From assembly GCA_019421385.1 (NCBI GenBank), contig JAHZFK010000020.1, positions 1 to 55,497 of the forward strand: DNA of 55,497 nucleotides, given 5' to 3'. Within the stretch, counting starts at the first letter, position 1; every line of letters begins with the position of its first letter. Shown here piece by piece: positions 25,498 to 34,034 of this stretch. Source of the stretch: Clostridiales bacterium (lineage in GTDB: Bacteria > Bacillota > Clostridia > Oscillospirales > Butyricicoccaceae). The position numbers were made by a program, and so were the translations under genes. The notes under the pieces are model-generated. The model was not told the DNA's origin, ran no database searches, and saw only the letters and a program-made list of their open reading frames with translations.

Positions 25498-26160
25498 ATG
25501 ATTTTCAAAGGGCTGCTTGACGATGCGCGCTCGATCCGCGACCGCGATCCGGCTGCGCGCACGACGCTCGAAGTCTTTCTGCTTTATCAGGGGTTCCATG
25601 CGCTGATCTATCACCGTCAGGCGCATTGGCTGTACAAACACAAGCATTTCTTTCTGGCGCGCGCGCTTTCGCAGTTTGCCCGCCATATGACCGGCATCGA
25701 AATCCATCCGGGCGCAACCATCGGCCGCCGCCTGTTCATCGACCACGGCATGGGCATCGTCATCGGTGAGACCGCCGAAATCGGAGACGACTGCACGATC
25801 TACCACGGAGTCACCCTCGGCGGCACCGGCCACGACACGGGTAAGCGCCATCCGACGATCGGCAACAACGTGCTGATCTCGACGGGCGCAAAGGTACTGG
25901 GTCCGTTCACCGTGGGCGACAACAGCCGTATTGGCGCGAACGCAGTCGTATTGCAGGAAGTGCCGCCCAACTCGACGGTCGTCGGCGTCAAGGCGCGCGT
26001 GGTCAAGATCGACGGTCAGCGTGTCCCGTCCTACGACCTCGACCAGATCCACCTGCCCGACCCGCTGGCGCAGGAGCTGTGCCGCTTGCAGCACCGCGTC
26101 TATGTCAACGAGCAGAAACTCAAACGCGAAGAGATCCGCGACCGAGAAGCGGACGAATAA
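25498..26160 (+). CDS. cysE: Serine O-acetyltransferase
   Basis: The 220-aa protein has the CysE helical N-terminal part and a left-handed beta-helix with hexapeptide repeats from about residue 65 (HPGATIGRRLFIDHGMGIVI then GETAEIGDDCTIYHGVTLGG). The GTGHDTGKRHPTIG loop includes the active-site region. It acetylates serine with acetyl-CoA, the first step of cysteine synthesis. The C-terminal extension after PSYDLDQIHLPDP is charged. The ribosome site is weak (GATAGGATGATTGC). No cysK is in the window. Confidence 0.92.
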   Translation: MIFKGLLDDARSIRDRDPAARTTLEVFLLYQGFHALIYHRQAHWLYKHKHFFLARALSQFARHMTGIEIHPGATIGRRLFIDHGMGIVIGETAEIGDDCTIYHGVTLGGTGHDTGKRHPTIGNNVLISTGAKVLGPFTVGDNSRIGANAVVLQEVPPNSTVVGVKARVVKIDGQRVPSYDLDQIHLPDPLAQELCRLQHRVYVNEQKLKREEIRDREADE

Positions 26161-26178
26161 ATCAGCAAGCAAACGTAC

Positions 26179-26213
26179 AAAAAACGCACCATCTGCCAGA
26201 TGGTGCGTTTTTT
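26179..26213. terminator. Terminator of cysE (bidirectional)
   Basis: ACGCACCATCT-GCC-AGATGGTGCGT with A6 and T6 flanks lies between convergent genes. Confidence 0.92.
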
Positions 26214-26245
26214 CATGCCCTGATAGCTGCAATGCCCTTCGGATA

Positions 26246-27892
26246 TTACTGCCCCGCAGCTTCATCACCCTGCTCATCCATAAAGCGGAACTTTCCCTGT
26301 TTGTCCACATAGGCCGCACAGTCATCCGCTTTGCCAGCCTTTCTCAGCGCCTCGCGCCGGCGCTGGATCAGATCGGTGTAGAAGGTACGGTATTCCTCCC
26401 GCAGGTTGGTTTTGCGCTTCCAGATCGCTTCTTCCACTTCCTGCCGCGCCTTGTTACTCTCTGTAGACGGGCCATATTTCTGATCGAGCATTTTGGAGAA
26501 AAGGCCCAGATACTTCTCTTTTTCCATAGCTTCTACCTTGGTGACCTGCTCCAGAGAAGCAGATAGATCCAAGGTCAGGTTGCCCTTCGCAAACTCCGTA
26601 AACAGCGTGTTGTACAGGGTATCGTTGGCGTGAGGCTTGTATTCACTGCTCATGTGCTGGGCGCCTGCATCCTTGAGCTTGCTAAAGGATGCTTCTTTGT
26701 CAAAGGAACACAGATGGTTATCCGTCCGATGGAGAAAATTCTCCCCCTTGGTGTCAAAGTTGCACAGCAGCCAGTCCAGCGTATGCTCCCGCAGGATTTC
26801 CTTTTTCATTTCTGCAGGGATATTGTCCTGCGGATCGGTCTGCCAGGAAAACAAATCAAACCGCTGCGCCGCCTCGATGGTCTCTACCTTTTCCTGAAAG
26901 GAACCCAGAACCTTTTGGCCATCCATAGCGGCATAGGCCGGGATGGAATAAGGCCCGCATATCTTTTCCTGTAAGGCGGCAGCAGCTTCGGTGACCAGAG
27001 CGCCTTCCGGCTTGTACATACCGATGCAGTTGGTCGCCTCCTTAAAAAGATACTGCTTGTAACCAACGACCTGTCCATCCCGCAGGATGGGGGCGGAGCG
27101 ATCCTCAAAGATGTACATAGGCTTGGTGCCGCCGAAAAAAGCCCGCCCGACATTGACAAGCGTCTTCTCTGGTGACAGCCTCCATTTGGCATCCTCATGG
27201 GAAAGGGGATTATCTTTCCGGAAGATCTTTTTCAGCCGGTCGTAGTGTCCGTGACGCGTGAGCGTCGCTTTTTCCCGCTTCTTCTCCTCGCCCTCAGGCA
27301 TCTGGGCTACCTTCAGCTTGCGGCGCAGACGGTCGGCTTTCAGTTCCTGCTCTTCCTTTGTAGCCATGGCTTTGCGCCGCTGAGCAGACTCTTCCGGTAA
27401 CATGCGGGCAAACGCACCTGCAAGTTTTGCCCGTTCAGCCTGTGCCTTGCACCTGACCTCCATCTGCTGAATCTCGTCGCCCTCTGCCGCTTTCAATTCG
27501 GCTTTTTCCTCCAATGCCACCGTCTTCAATTTGGCAGCTAACAGAGCCTGTTCCGCTTTGATTTCTTTCCCCAATGCTTCAAGCGGCTGGTTGTGCAGCG
27601 CCTGTTCCTGTCGGCGCACAACCTCTTTCTGCTCCGCCGCTTTTCGCCGGGCATTTTCCAGCTGTTCCCGTTTTTTACGCTCAGAATAGCTCTCTTTTTG
27701 CTGCAAGAGCGGAGCAGGCGTGTCAATCTCTGCATGAATCTCCATATTCTGCACCAGCGGCTCGGCAACTTGCTGCTGAACCTCCTGCTGGAGCTGCTCC
27801 GCTATCTGGTTCTGCTGAACCGCTTTCTGCTGTTGTATTTGGATGGGTTGCTGGATCTGCAACTCCTTTTCCTTGGTTATCATGTCACACAT
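26246..27892 (-). CDS. Coiled-coil protein with a PI3/4-kinase-like (HipA-like) kinase domain
   Basis: The 548-aa protein has a Gln-rich start, a long charged coiled coil (about residues 60-225), and a C-terminal domain that looks like an atypical kinase. Lys284 lies in QYLFKEA. DWLLCNFDTKGENF (373-386) has the Asp380/Asn385 pair and CSFDKEASF (395-403) the metal-binding Asp398, the layout of the PI3/4-kinase and HipA superfamily. No secretion signal or DNA-binding part is obvious. It follows a GNAT gene by 13 bp with AAGGAGG, so they form an operon. Composition differs from the housekeeping neighbours, suggesting accessory DNA. Substrate unknown. Confidence 0.6.
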   Translation of the reverse strand: MCDMITKEKELQIQQPIQIQQQKAVQQNQIAEQLQQEVQQQVAEPLVQNMEIHAEIDTPAPLLQQKESYSERKKREQLENARRKAAEQKEVVRRQEQALHNQPLEALGKEIKAEQALLAAKLKTVALEEKAELKAAEGDEIQQMEVRCKAQAERAKLAGAFARMLPEESAQRRKAMATKEEQELKADRLRRKLKVAQMPEGEEKKREKATLTRHGHYDRLKKIFRKDNPLSHEDAKWRLSPEKTLVNVGRAFFGGTKPMYIFEDRSAPILRDGQVVGYKQYLFKEATNCIGMYKPEGALVTEAAAALQEKICGPYSIPAYAAMDGQKVLGSFQEKVETIEAAQRFDLFSWQTDPQDNIPAEMKKEILREHTLDWLLCNFDTKGENFLHRTDNHLCSFDKEASFSKLKDAGAQHMSSEYKPHANDTLYNTLFTEFAKGNLTLDLSASLEQVTKVEAMEKEKYLGLFSKMLDQKYGPSTESNKARQEVEEAIWKRKTNLREEYRTFYTDLIQRRREALRKAGKADDCAAYVDKQGKFRFMDEQGDEAAGQ

Positions 27893-27905
27893 ACAGCTGT
27901 CCTCC

Positions 27906-28736
27906 TTATAGCTGCATATCCCATGCCGCCTGATAGTATCTGGTCAATACCTCCCGGTTTGGCAGCAACTTGTCTACAAGAGAAACCGAAACCGGCGTGA
28001 CCGCGGCAATCCGCAGATAACCGCCGCTCTGCGGTAAAAGGCTGCTCATCTTAGCCAGCAGAGCCATCAACTGACGGTGACAGCCGGCTGCACACCAGAC
28101 AAAAGACAGATCGAGATCCATCCCGTCTTCTGATACAAACGCTGCGGCCTGAATATTAGTGCCGTCTGTGGCGCAGAGACACAGCGGCTGACAGCAATCC
28201 TGCCCGTCGAAGTCATCCCACAACAGCTCATGCTGCCGTTGGAGCTGGACGAAAAATTGACGGCGTGTAACCGTAGGCAGAGAAAAGAAGGAGCGGATTT
28301 GGGCGCTATTGTTCCGCAAAGCCGCCAGCCGGCTGCGAGGAAGTTCGGACAATGGCACTTTGCACATCATTCCATCTTCCAGTGTCACCGAAAAGTGTTC
28401 CAATTGGGCGAAAAACAAGTAAACCGGATCCTGCTGGTCGGGGGCGGAAAAGCTGCATACCACCGGTGTGGTGGTATCCCACGCGTAGCGACACAAATAC
28501 TGCACCATGCCACGGGCAATCCCCCTACGCCGGTATTCCGGTGAAACTACCAGCATCCGGATTTCCGCTGCTGGTTTCCCAATGCAAAAAACCAGAATGC
28601 CGCAGGCAACCCTGTCCTCCACAGCTCCTATCGCGTACAGACTTTTCTGCTGTGTCAACCGCCTGCACAGATCCTCGCTCAGCAGTGGAGAAAACCAATG
28701 CAGCGTTTCGTCCGTAATCCGAATAAATTCTCTCAT
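27906..28736 (-). CDS. GNAT-family acetyltransferase, probably tandem domains
   Basis: In this 276-aa protein residues about 40-105 form a GNAT core with the acetyl-CoA-binding motif RMLVVSPEYRRRGIARGMVQ. A second half (about 140-276) may be a degenerate GNAT copy: it keeps AAFVSEDG and a late AVTPVSVSLVDKL but lacks the RxxGxG/A loop. It is the first gene of the operon with the kinase-like protein. The promoter is probably the TATAAT near 28769-28774. The acetylated partner is unknown. Confidence 0.7.
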   Translation of the reverse strand: MREFIRITDETLHWFSPLLSEDLCRRLTQQKSLYAIGAVEDRVACGILVFCIGKPAAEIRMLVVSPEYRRRGIARGMVQYLCRYAWDTTTPVVCSFSAPDQQDPVYLFFAQLEHFSVTLEDGMMCKVPLSELPRSRLAALRNNSAQIRSFFSLPTVTRRQFFVQLQRQHELLWDDFDGQDCCQPLCLCATDGTNIQAAAFVSEDGMDLDLSFVWCAAGCHRQLMALLAKMSSLLPQSGGYLRIAAVTPVSVSLVDKLLPNREVLTRYYQAAWDMQL

Positions 28737-29022
28737 GATCTCATTCCTTCTGCTGAATGATTGCTTAAATTATAGCATGGGCGCATCACCGCGATGACAC
28801 CAGCGTAAAATATGATGATATTTGCACAAAATTTGCTGCCCCAGTAAATGGATCAGCACAAGCGCGATGTATCCGATTTCAATGCATACCGATACTTGTT
28901 TTTTTGCAATGGCTATTGGTAAAATTGGGCTTTTCCGAGCAAGCGACAAAAAGAGCTCTCCATGCTTCCGGTTGATAAAACGGCAGAGAATACTCCCCTA
29001 TGCTTTTTGTTGACTTTTCAAA

Positions 29023-29051
29023 TTGACTTTTTACCACAAAGGCGATACCAT
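29023..29051 (+). promoter_or_regulatory. Probable promoter of the orphan gene at 29114
   Basis: TTGACT (29023-29028), a 17-bp spacer and TACCAT (29046-29051). The stretch 28737-29113 otherwise holds the GNAT promoter on the minus strand and AT-rich sequence without a convincing gene. Confidence 0.45.
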
Positions 29052-29113
29052 CATGATAATAGAAAACCGGATAATCCATATAGAGCCACAACTTATGATT
29101 CGGGGGGATCACA

Positions 29114-29749
29114 ATGAAAATCGGCATGAATGCAAGTTATTATCCGTATTTACGCAGCATTTCCCAAACCAAAACAGCTTTACAGTCCGATTTGGCTTCG
29201 GCACTCCGATCCGATCACACCAGCCCGTCTCTCTACTGCGCCGAACCGGTTTATTGGATCGATTCCACAGATGCGCTCGGCCAACCTTGCCAGATCGGTG
29301 TCACACGGGAGGACATTCTGGAGCAGTACAAGGAATGGAAAGCACAGCAGCCGCCGCTGGAGGTACCCAATCAAAACGGCTGGTCCAGCGCCAACATGAA
29401 ATTCCTCGAGGAGCGGTACGGAAATTGTGAAGATCTTCCTGTTTTCCGACGTTTTGAACTGCTCGATGCCCTGCAGGAAATGAACATTTTAGACGGACAA
29501 GGATTGCAGGAAAAACTATTCCCGTCAAAAATCATAACAACGGATCCTTCCTCTTTCCGCTGCACCGGCCGCGAATTACCGGATGGATCGTGGCTTGCCA
29601 TGGGTGCGGATGGAACGCAAACCGTTTTTTCCAGCCGCGAGGCATGGGAAAACGCAGAATTTACAGAACAGTTTTGGGGCGAATCCCCGATAAAAGATTT
29701 CCGTACGTTAGAGGACATACTCAATTGGGTGGAAGAAAACAAATCATAA
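29114..29749 (+). CDS. Hypothetical protein, 211 aa
   Basis: It begins MKIGMNASYYPYLRSISQTK and is followed by acidic, Trp-rich sequence. There are no transmembrane segments, signal peptide or metal motifs. WSSANMKFLEERYGN and later ELPDGSWLAMGADGTQTVFS look like soluble, folded protein. I do not recognise the family. It has a GGGGGG ribosome site and its own terminator, so it is a single-gene unit. It lies in the same accessory stretch as the GNAT/kinase pair and may have arrived with them. Confidence 0.6.
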   Translation: MKIGMNASYYPYLRSISQTKTALQSDLASALRSDHTSPSLYCAEPVYWIDSTDALGQPCQIGVTREDILEQYKEWKAQQPPLEVPNQNGWSSANMKFLEERYGNCEDLPVFRRFELLDALQEMNILDGQGLQEKLFPSKIITTDPSSFRCTGRELPDGSWLAMGADGTQTVFSSREAWENAEFTEQFWGESPIKDFRTLEDILNWVEENKS

Positions 29750-29778
29750 CCATGGACGCAAAATGTAAACTATGCAAT

Positions 29779-29816
29779 AAAAAAGACGCTTTCCGTTTGG
29801 AAAGCGTCCTTTTTAT
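29779..29816. terminator. Bidirectional terminator
   Basis: AAAAAAGACGCTTTCC-GTTT-GGAAAGCGTC and a T-run lie between the orphan gene and mrnC. Confidence 0.9.
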
Positions 29817-30223
29817 TACTCTTCAAACCCCTCAGCGATGACACCGAACAGCTCATTGATACGGTCGTACCGCTGTTTCAGGTACAGCCAGCCGAACAGC
29901 GCCTCGAGCGCGGTCGCCTGCGAATACTCGGCAACCGACGCCGACTTGGGCACGCTCTTGGGCTTGGCGTTGCGGCCGTGGCGGTAAACCTCCTGCTCAG
30001 CTTCGTCCAGCAGGGGCAGGATGCGCTGCACCGCTTCCGCCTGCGCGGGCGCACAGACCAGATGGGTCGTGCGGCGGTGCAGGTTTTTGGCGGTCTGCAT
30101 ACCGCCGCAGGCCAAAAGCGACCGCACCAGCACCTCATAAACGGCATCGCCCACATGGGCGAGCGCGAGGCTCGACATGCGGGCGATAGCAGCGTCATCC
30201 AAAATCGGATGCAAATAATCCAT
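29816..30223 (-). CDS. mrnC: Mini-ribonuclease 3
   Basis: The 135-aa protein is an RNase III catalytic domain without a dsRNA-binding domain. ALAHVGDAVYEVLVRS carries the catalytic Asp, and YSQATALEALFGWLYL carries the second acidic site. It matures 23S rRNA in Firmicutes. Its start codon shares one base with the stop of rnfB (TAATG), so it is translated from the rnf transcript, an unusual partnership; it is more commonly next to cysS. Confidence 0.93.
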   Translation of the reverse strand: MDYLHPILDDAAIARMSSLALAHVGDAVYEVLVRSLLACGGMQTAKNLHRRTTHLVCAPAQAEAVQRILPLLDEAEQEVYRHGRNAKPKSVPKSASVAEYSQATALEALFGWLYLKQRYDRINELFGVIAEGFEE

Positions 30224-31134
30224 TACTTGTCCTCAGCGGCAGGAGCAGCTTCCGCAGCAGCCTTTTCCGCCTCAGCCTTAGCCTTGGCAGCAGCCGCCTG
30301 CTTTGCCTGCATCTCCTTGAACTTAGCCTTTTCCTCTTCGGTCGGCACCGGCTCGATGCAGCCCTTCGGGCAAGCCTTGGCGCACATCTTGCAGTTCTTG
30401 CACTTGTCGTAGTCGATCTTGGCGACGCCGTCTACAACATGGATTGCGTCGAACTTACAGGTCTTTTCGCACATCTTGCAGCCGATGCAGCCGTTCGAGC
30501 AGACCTTCATGACCTCAGGGCCCTTATCCTTGTTGACACAGTTGACGTGTACCTTCTTGGACTCGGGGACGAGGTTAATCAGCTTCTTCGGGCAGGCCGC
30601 GACACACTTGCCGCAAGCCACGCACTTTTCGGTATCAACCTTGGCTACGCCGTCCACAATGTGGATCGCGTCAAACGCACAAGCCTTGACACAGGAACCC
30701 AGACCCATGCAGCCATAAGCGCAGGCCTTGGGGCCGTTTGCCACACGCAGCGCTGCGGCGCAGTCCTGCAAGCCCTCATACTTGGCCTTGTCAACCGCGT
30801 TGCAGCCGCCGTTGCAGTAAACGTGCGCGACCTTGCGCTCGCCTGCTTCGACAGTCACGCCCATGACCTCAGCGATCTTCGCAGCAGCAGCCGCACCGCC
30901 GACCGGGCAGCCGTTGACCGGTGCCTTGCCTTCTACGATCGCAGCCGCCAGACCGTCGCAGCCCGGATAGCCGCAGCCGCCGCAGTTTGCACCCGGCAGG
31001 CACTCACGAACCAGCGGTACGCGCTCGTCTACCTCGACCGCGAACACCTTGGCCGCGATGCCGAGCAGGATCGCGAACACAACGCCCATGATAAACAGGA
31101 CGGCGACCGCAGAGATAATATTTTGCATATCCAT
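30223..31134 (-). CDS. rnfB: Rnf complex subunit B (ferredoxin-accepting iron-sulfur subunit)
   Basis: The 303-aa protein has one N-terminal transmembrane helix and the CLPGANCGGCGYPGC cluster motif. A CNGGCNAV region and several CxxCxxCxxxC [4Fe-4S] motifs follow (for example CVACGKCVAACP and CKNCKMCAKACP), then an Ala/Lys/Glu-rich tail. RnfB takes electrons from reduced ferredoxin. It is the last rnf gene; order in transcription is C-D-G-E-A-B. Confidence 0.95.
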   Translation of the reverse strand: MDMQNIISAVAVLFIMGVVFAILLGIAAKVFAVEVDERVPLVRECLPGANCGGCGYPGCDGLAAAIVEGKAPVNGCPVGGAAAAAKIAEVMGVTVEAGERKVAHVYCNGGCNAVDKAKYEGLQDCAAALRVANGPKACAYGCMGLGSCVKACAFDAIHIVDGVAKVDTEKCVACGKCVAACPKKLINLVPESKKVHVNCVNKDKGPEVMKVCSNGCIGCKMCEKTCKFDAIHVVDGVAKIDYDKCKNCKMCAKACPKGCIEPVPTEEEKAKFKEMQAKQAAAAKAKAEAEKAAAEAAPAAEDK

Positions 31135-31154
31135 TTCTTATCTTTCCCCCTTGC

Positions 31155-31766
31155 TTACCAGATCGACAGGCCGGAGAAGCCCATGAAGGACATTGCGAGC
31201 AGCGCCGCAGAAACCAGCGCGATCGGGAAGCCTTCAAAGCACTTGGGGCACTGAGCCGTTGCGTCCAGACGCTCACGGATAGAAGCGAACAGCACGATCG
31301 CCAGCGTATAGCCTACACCGGCGCACACGCCATATACCATCGAGCCGATGAACGAATAGCCGTTGTCAATGTTCGAGATCGCCGCACCGAGCACCGCGCA
31401 GTTGGTGGTGATCAGCGGCAGGAAGATGCCGAGCGCGGAATACAGCGCAGGCATTGCCTTTTTCATGAACATCTCAACGAACTGCACGAGCGTTGCGATA
31501 ACCAGAATAAACGCGATGGTCTGCATGTATTGCAGGCCGAGCGGCTCAAGGATGAAATACCAAACCGCCCACGACACGGCGCTCGCCAGCGCCATAACGA
31601 AGATAACCGCCATGCCCATGCCGATTGCCGTATCGGTCTTTTTGGAAACACCGAAGAACGAGCAGCAGCCGAGGAATTGGACAAGGATGTAGTTGTTGAC
31701 CAGAACCGCTGCCACGGCAAGCGACAGCACCTCGGTCAAGCTCATTGCGTCAGGGAAGTTAAACAT
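31155..31766 (-). CDS. rnfA: Rnf complex subunit A
   Basis: The 203-aa protein has six transmembrane segments and contains NNYILVQFLGCCSFFGVSKK and LPLITTNCAVLG, the two Cys-containing half-membrane motifs that hold the intramembrane iron-sulfur cluster shared with RnfE. It spans the cytoplasmic membrane and contributes to Na+ or H+ transfer. Confidence 0.95.
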   Translation of the reverse strand: MFNFPDAMSLTEVLSLAVAAVLVNNYILVQFLGCCSFFGVSKKTDTAIGMGMAVIFVMALASAVSWAVWYFILEPLGLQYMQTIAFILVIATLVQFVEMFMKKAMPALYSALGIFLPLITTNCAVLGAAISNIDNGYSFIGSMVYGVCAGVGYTLAIVLFASIRERLDATAQCPKCFEGFPIALVSAALLAMSFMGFSGLSIW

Positions 31767-32414
31767 TTACTTGCCCTCCTTTCCGGACATGATCTTCTGG
31801 ATTGCCGCGAAGATAAAGCCCATCATCAGGAAGCCGCCGGCCGGCAGGATCATCATGACCGCCGGGTTTGCGCTCAAGCCGGGGATGGCGAAGCCTTCCG
31901 CCGGGATGAAGCTCAGGAACGGCAGCAGAGTGGACAGACCGGACAGCACCGTGCCTGCGCCCAGCAGCTCACGGAAGAAGCCCATGAGAACCAGCGCAAA
32001 CGTAAAGCCCAGACCCATGCACACGCCGTCCAGCGCGGAGGGCAGCACCTTGTTCTTGGAAGCATATGCCTCGGCACGGCCGAGGATGATGCAGTTAACA
32101 ACGATCAGCGGCAGGAACAGGCCGAGGGACGCCGCCAGAGACGGCACGAACGCCTGCAGTGCCAGATCGATCATGGTAACGAAGGTTGCAATGATCGTGA
32201 TGAACGCCGCGATACGGATCTTATCCGGAATAAATTTACGCAGCGCGGAAATAACGACGTTGGAGCAGATCAAAACGATGGTTGCCGCAACGCCCATGCC
32301 GATGCCGTTGGACAGCGAGGTCGTCGTTGCCAGCGCAGGGCACAGACCGATGGTCTGCATGAAAATCGGGTTGTCGAGGATGACGCCCGCTTTCAACTGT
32401 TCAGAAAATTTCAT
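31767..32414 (-). CDS. rnfE: Rnf complex subunit E
   Basis: The 215-aa protein is a paralog of RnfA with six transmembrane segments, QTIGLCPALATTTSL and LPLIVVNCIILGRAEAYASK. It directly abuts rnfA. The two form a pseudo-symmetric pair in the membrane. Confidence 0.95.
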   Translation of the reverse strand: MKFSEQLKAGVILDNPIFMQTIGLCPALATTTSLSNGIGMGVAATIVLICSNVVISALRKFIPDKIRIAAFITIIATFVTMIDLALQAFVPSLAASLGLFLPLIVVNCIILGRAEAYASKNKVLPSALDGVCMGLGFTFALVLMGFFRELLGAGTVLSGLSTLLPFLSFIPAEGFAIPGLSANPAVMMILPAGGFLMMGFIFAAIQKIMSGKEGK

Positions 32415-32429
32415 TTGGCTCTTCCCCCT

Positions 32430-33014
32430 TTAACCCAGACTTGCGACACAATTTGCCGCCGTGTTGACGCCGAGGGTGACTGCACGGGAGGTAATGGTCG
32501 CGCCGGTGATGGCGTTGATCGTGCCGCCGTCCTTGGAAACAGCCAGACTGCCGTCCGCCGGCTGGCCGGCAAACTGTGCAACCCAGTTCTTATCGCTCTG
32601 CGCCTTGGCGCCGAGGCCCGGGGTCTCGGACGCTTCGGTCACCTTGATGCCGGCAACCGTGCCGTCAGCGTTGATGCCGACGATCATCTTCAGCGCGCCG
32701 CCAAAGCCCTTGGGGTTGACTTCCACGCAGTAGCCCGCTTCCGCGCCGTCCAGCGTCGCCTGATACACACCGGAAACCACCGGCTGGTTCTTGTCGGCCG
32801 GGGTCGCGAAGTCCGCCGGAACCTCTACATCGGTAAACTCCGCATCCGGGACGATTTCGCTCATCGCCGCGTTGCGGGTCTCAATGCCGTTCTGTTCAAT
32901 CTTGTCCTTTGTCACACTGTTGATCACGCCCAGAAGCAGCGCGCATACAAAGGTGATCAGGCCCAGTACGACGACCAGCATCAGAATGCCGCCGCCCTTT
33001 TTGCTGCTATCCAT
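32430..33014 (-). CDS. rnfG: Rnf complex subunit G (covalent FMN)
   Basis: The 194-aa protein has one N-terminal membrane helix and an outside FMN-binding domain. TINAITGATITSRAV carries the TGAT threonine to which FMN is bonded in this family. GLGAKAQSDKNW lies before it. Confidence 0.94.
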   Translation of the reverse strand: MDSSKKGGGILMLVVVLGLITFVCALLLGVINSVTKDKIEQNGIETRNAAMSEIVPDAEFTDVEVPADFATPADKNQPVVSGVYQATLDGAEAGYCVEVNPKGFGGALKMIVGINADGTVAGIKVTEASETPGLGAKAQSDKNWVAQFAGQPADGSLAVSKDGGTINAITGATITSRAVTLGVNTAANCVASLG

Positions 33015-33017
33015 AAC

Positions 33018-34019
33018 TTACTGTGCCTCCTTCTTCTTATCCAGCGCGTAGCCGAACTTGCGGGGATGGGTGGCCTTGTCGATCGCCCAAACCAGCGTGT
33101 TCATGATGAGGATGGAATACGAAACACCCTCCGGCAGGCCGCCGAAGTAGCGGATGAACACGGTCAGCAGACCGCAGCCAACGCCGAAGATGATCTGGCC
33201 CTTGGGGGTGACCGGGCTGGTGACATAGTCGGTCGCCATGAAGATCGCGCCGAGCATCAGGCCGCCCGAAAGCACCTGGCTGAGCATCCACTGTACGCGG
33301 GATACGTCGCCCATCGGGAACAGGAAGGTAAGTATTGCAACCGTCAGGATGTAGGCTGCGGGGATGTTGATGGTGATAACCTTGCGCCACAGCAGGTATG
33401 CACCGCCCGCGAGCAGCGCGAGCGCCGAGGTCTCGCCGATCACGCCGCCGGTCTGGCCGAGGAACAGATCGAGCAGGCTCGCTTCCGGCAGCGCGCCGGT
33501 CTTGAGCGATGCCAGAGGCGTTGCCGTGGAGATCGCGTCGGTCACAGTGACCGAACCGATGAGCGGCAGGGAAGCGTGCGGCTGGGTCCAGGTGGTCATC
33601 AGGCCAGCCCAGGACGCCATCATGAACGCACGCGCGCCGAGCGCCGGGTTCATAAAGTTCTTGCCGATGCCGCCGAACAGCATCTTTACAATGATGATGC
33701 CGAACAGCGCACCGAATACCAGCATCCACCACGGAGCCGAAACCGGCACGTTGAACGCGATCAGCATACCGGTGACAAAGCAGGACAGGTCGCCGATCGT
33801 GTTGGGATGCTTTACGATTTTGTTATAGATGGTCTCAAATACGCCGCAGGCAACCATGGAAATCACAGTCAGCACCAGCGCGCGCGGACCAAAGGTGTAT
33901 ACCGCAACGCACAGCGCGGGAAGCAGTGCCACCAGCACATCCAGCATCAGGCTGCGGGTATCGTCATCCGCCTTGATATGGGGTGAGGAGGTGACGACGA
34001 CTTTACTCAGATCATACAT
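33018..34019 (-). CDS. rnfD: Rnf complex subunit D (covalent FMN)
   Basis: The 333-aa protein has about nine or ten transmembrane segments. DAISTATPLASLK is the flavinylation region (Thr of S-T-A-T), and GGIGKNFMNPALGARAFM is a family hallmark. RnfD takes part in ion translocation. The gap to rnfG is 3 bp. Confidence 0.94.
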   Translation of the reverse strand: MYDLSKVVVTSSPHIKADDDTRSLMLDVLVALLPALCVAVYTFGPRALVLTVISMVACGVFETIYNKIVKHPNTIGDLSCFVTGMLIAFNVPVSAPWWMLVFGALFGIIIVKMLFGGIGKNFMNPALGARAFMMASWAGLMTTWTQPHASLPLIGSVTVTDAISTATPLASLKTGALPEASLLDLFLGQTGGVIGETSALALLAGGAYLLWRKVITINIPAAYILTVAILTFLFPMGDVSRVQWMLSQVLSGGLMLGAIFMATDYVTSPVTPKGQIIFGVGCGLLTVFIRYFGGLPEGVSYSILIMNTLVWAIDKATHPRKFGYALDKKKEAQ

Positions 34020-34034
34020 TTTCGTTTCCCCTCC

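Noticed and set aside
26161..26325. Extension of wecC as a 724-aa fusion from 26325
   Set aside because: The extra N-terminal part is antisense to cysE and does not resemble protein. The 400-aa wecC start has a ribosome site and promoter.
28879..29127. 82-codon minus-strand frame in the AT-rich gap before the orphan gene
   Set aside because: The residues look protein-like, but there is no ribosome site, it starts inside the neighbouring gene and it covers that gene's probable promoter. It could be a gene relic; support is too weak to list.
31530..33986. 818-codon plus-strand frame over the rnf genes
   Set aside because: It is a mirror of rnfA, E, G and D; the residues are His/Arg/Gln/Ala-rich with no domain, and no ribosome site fits.
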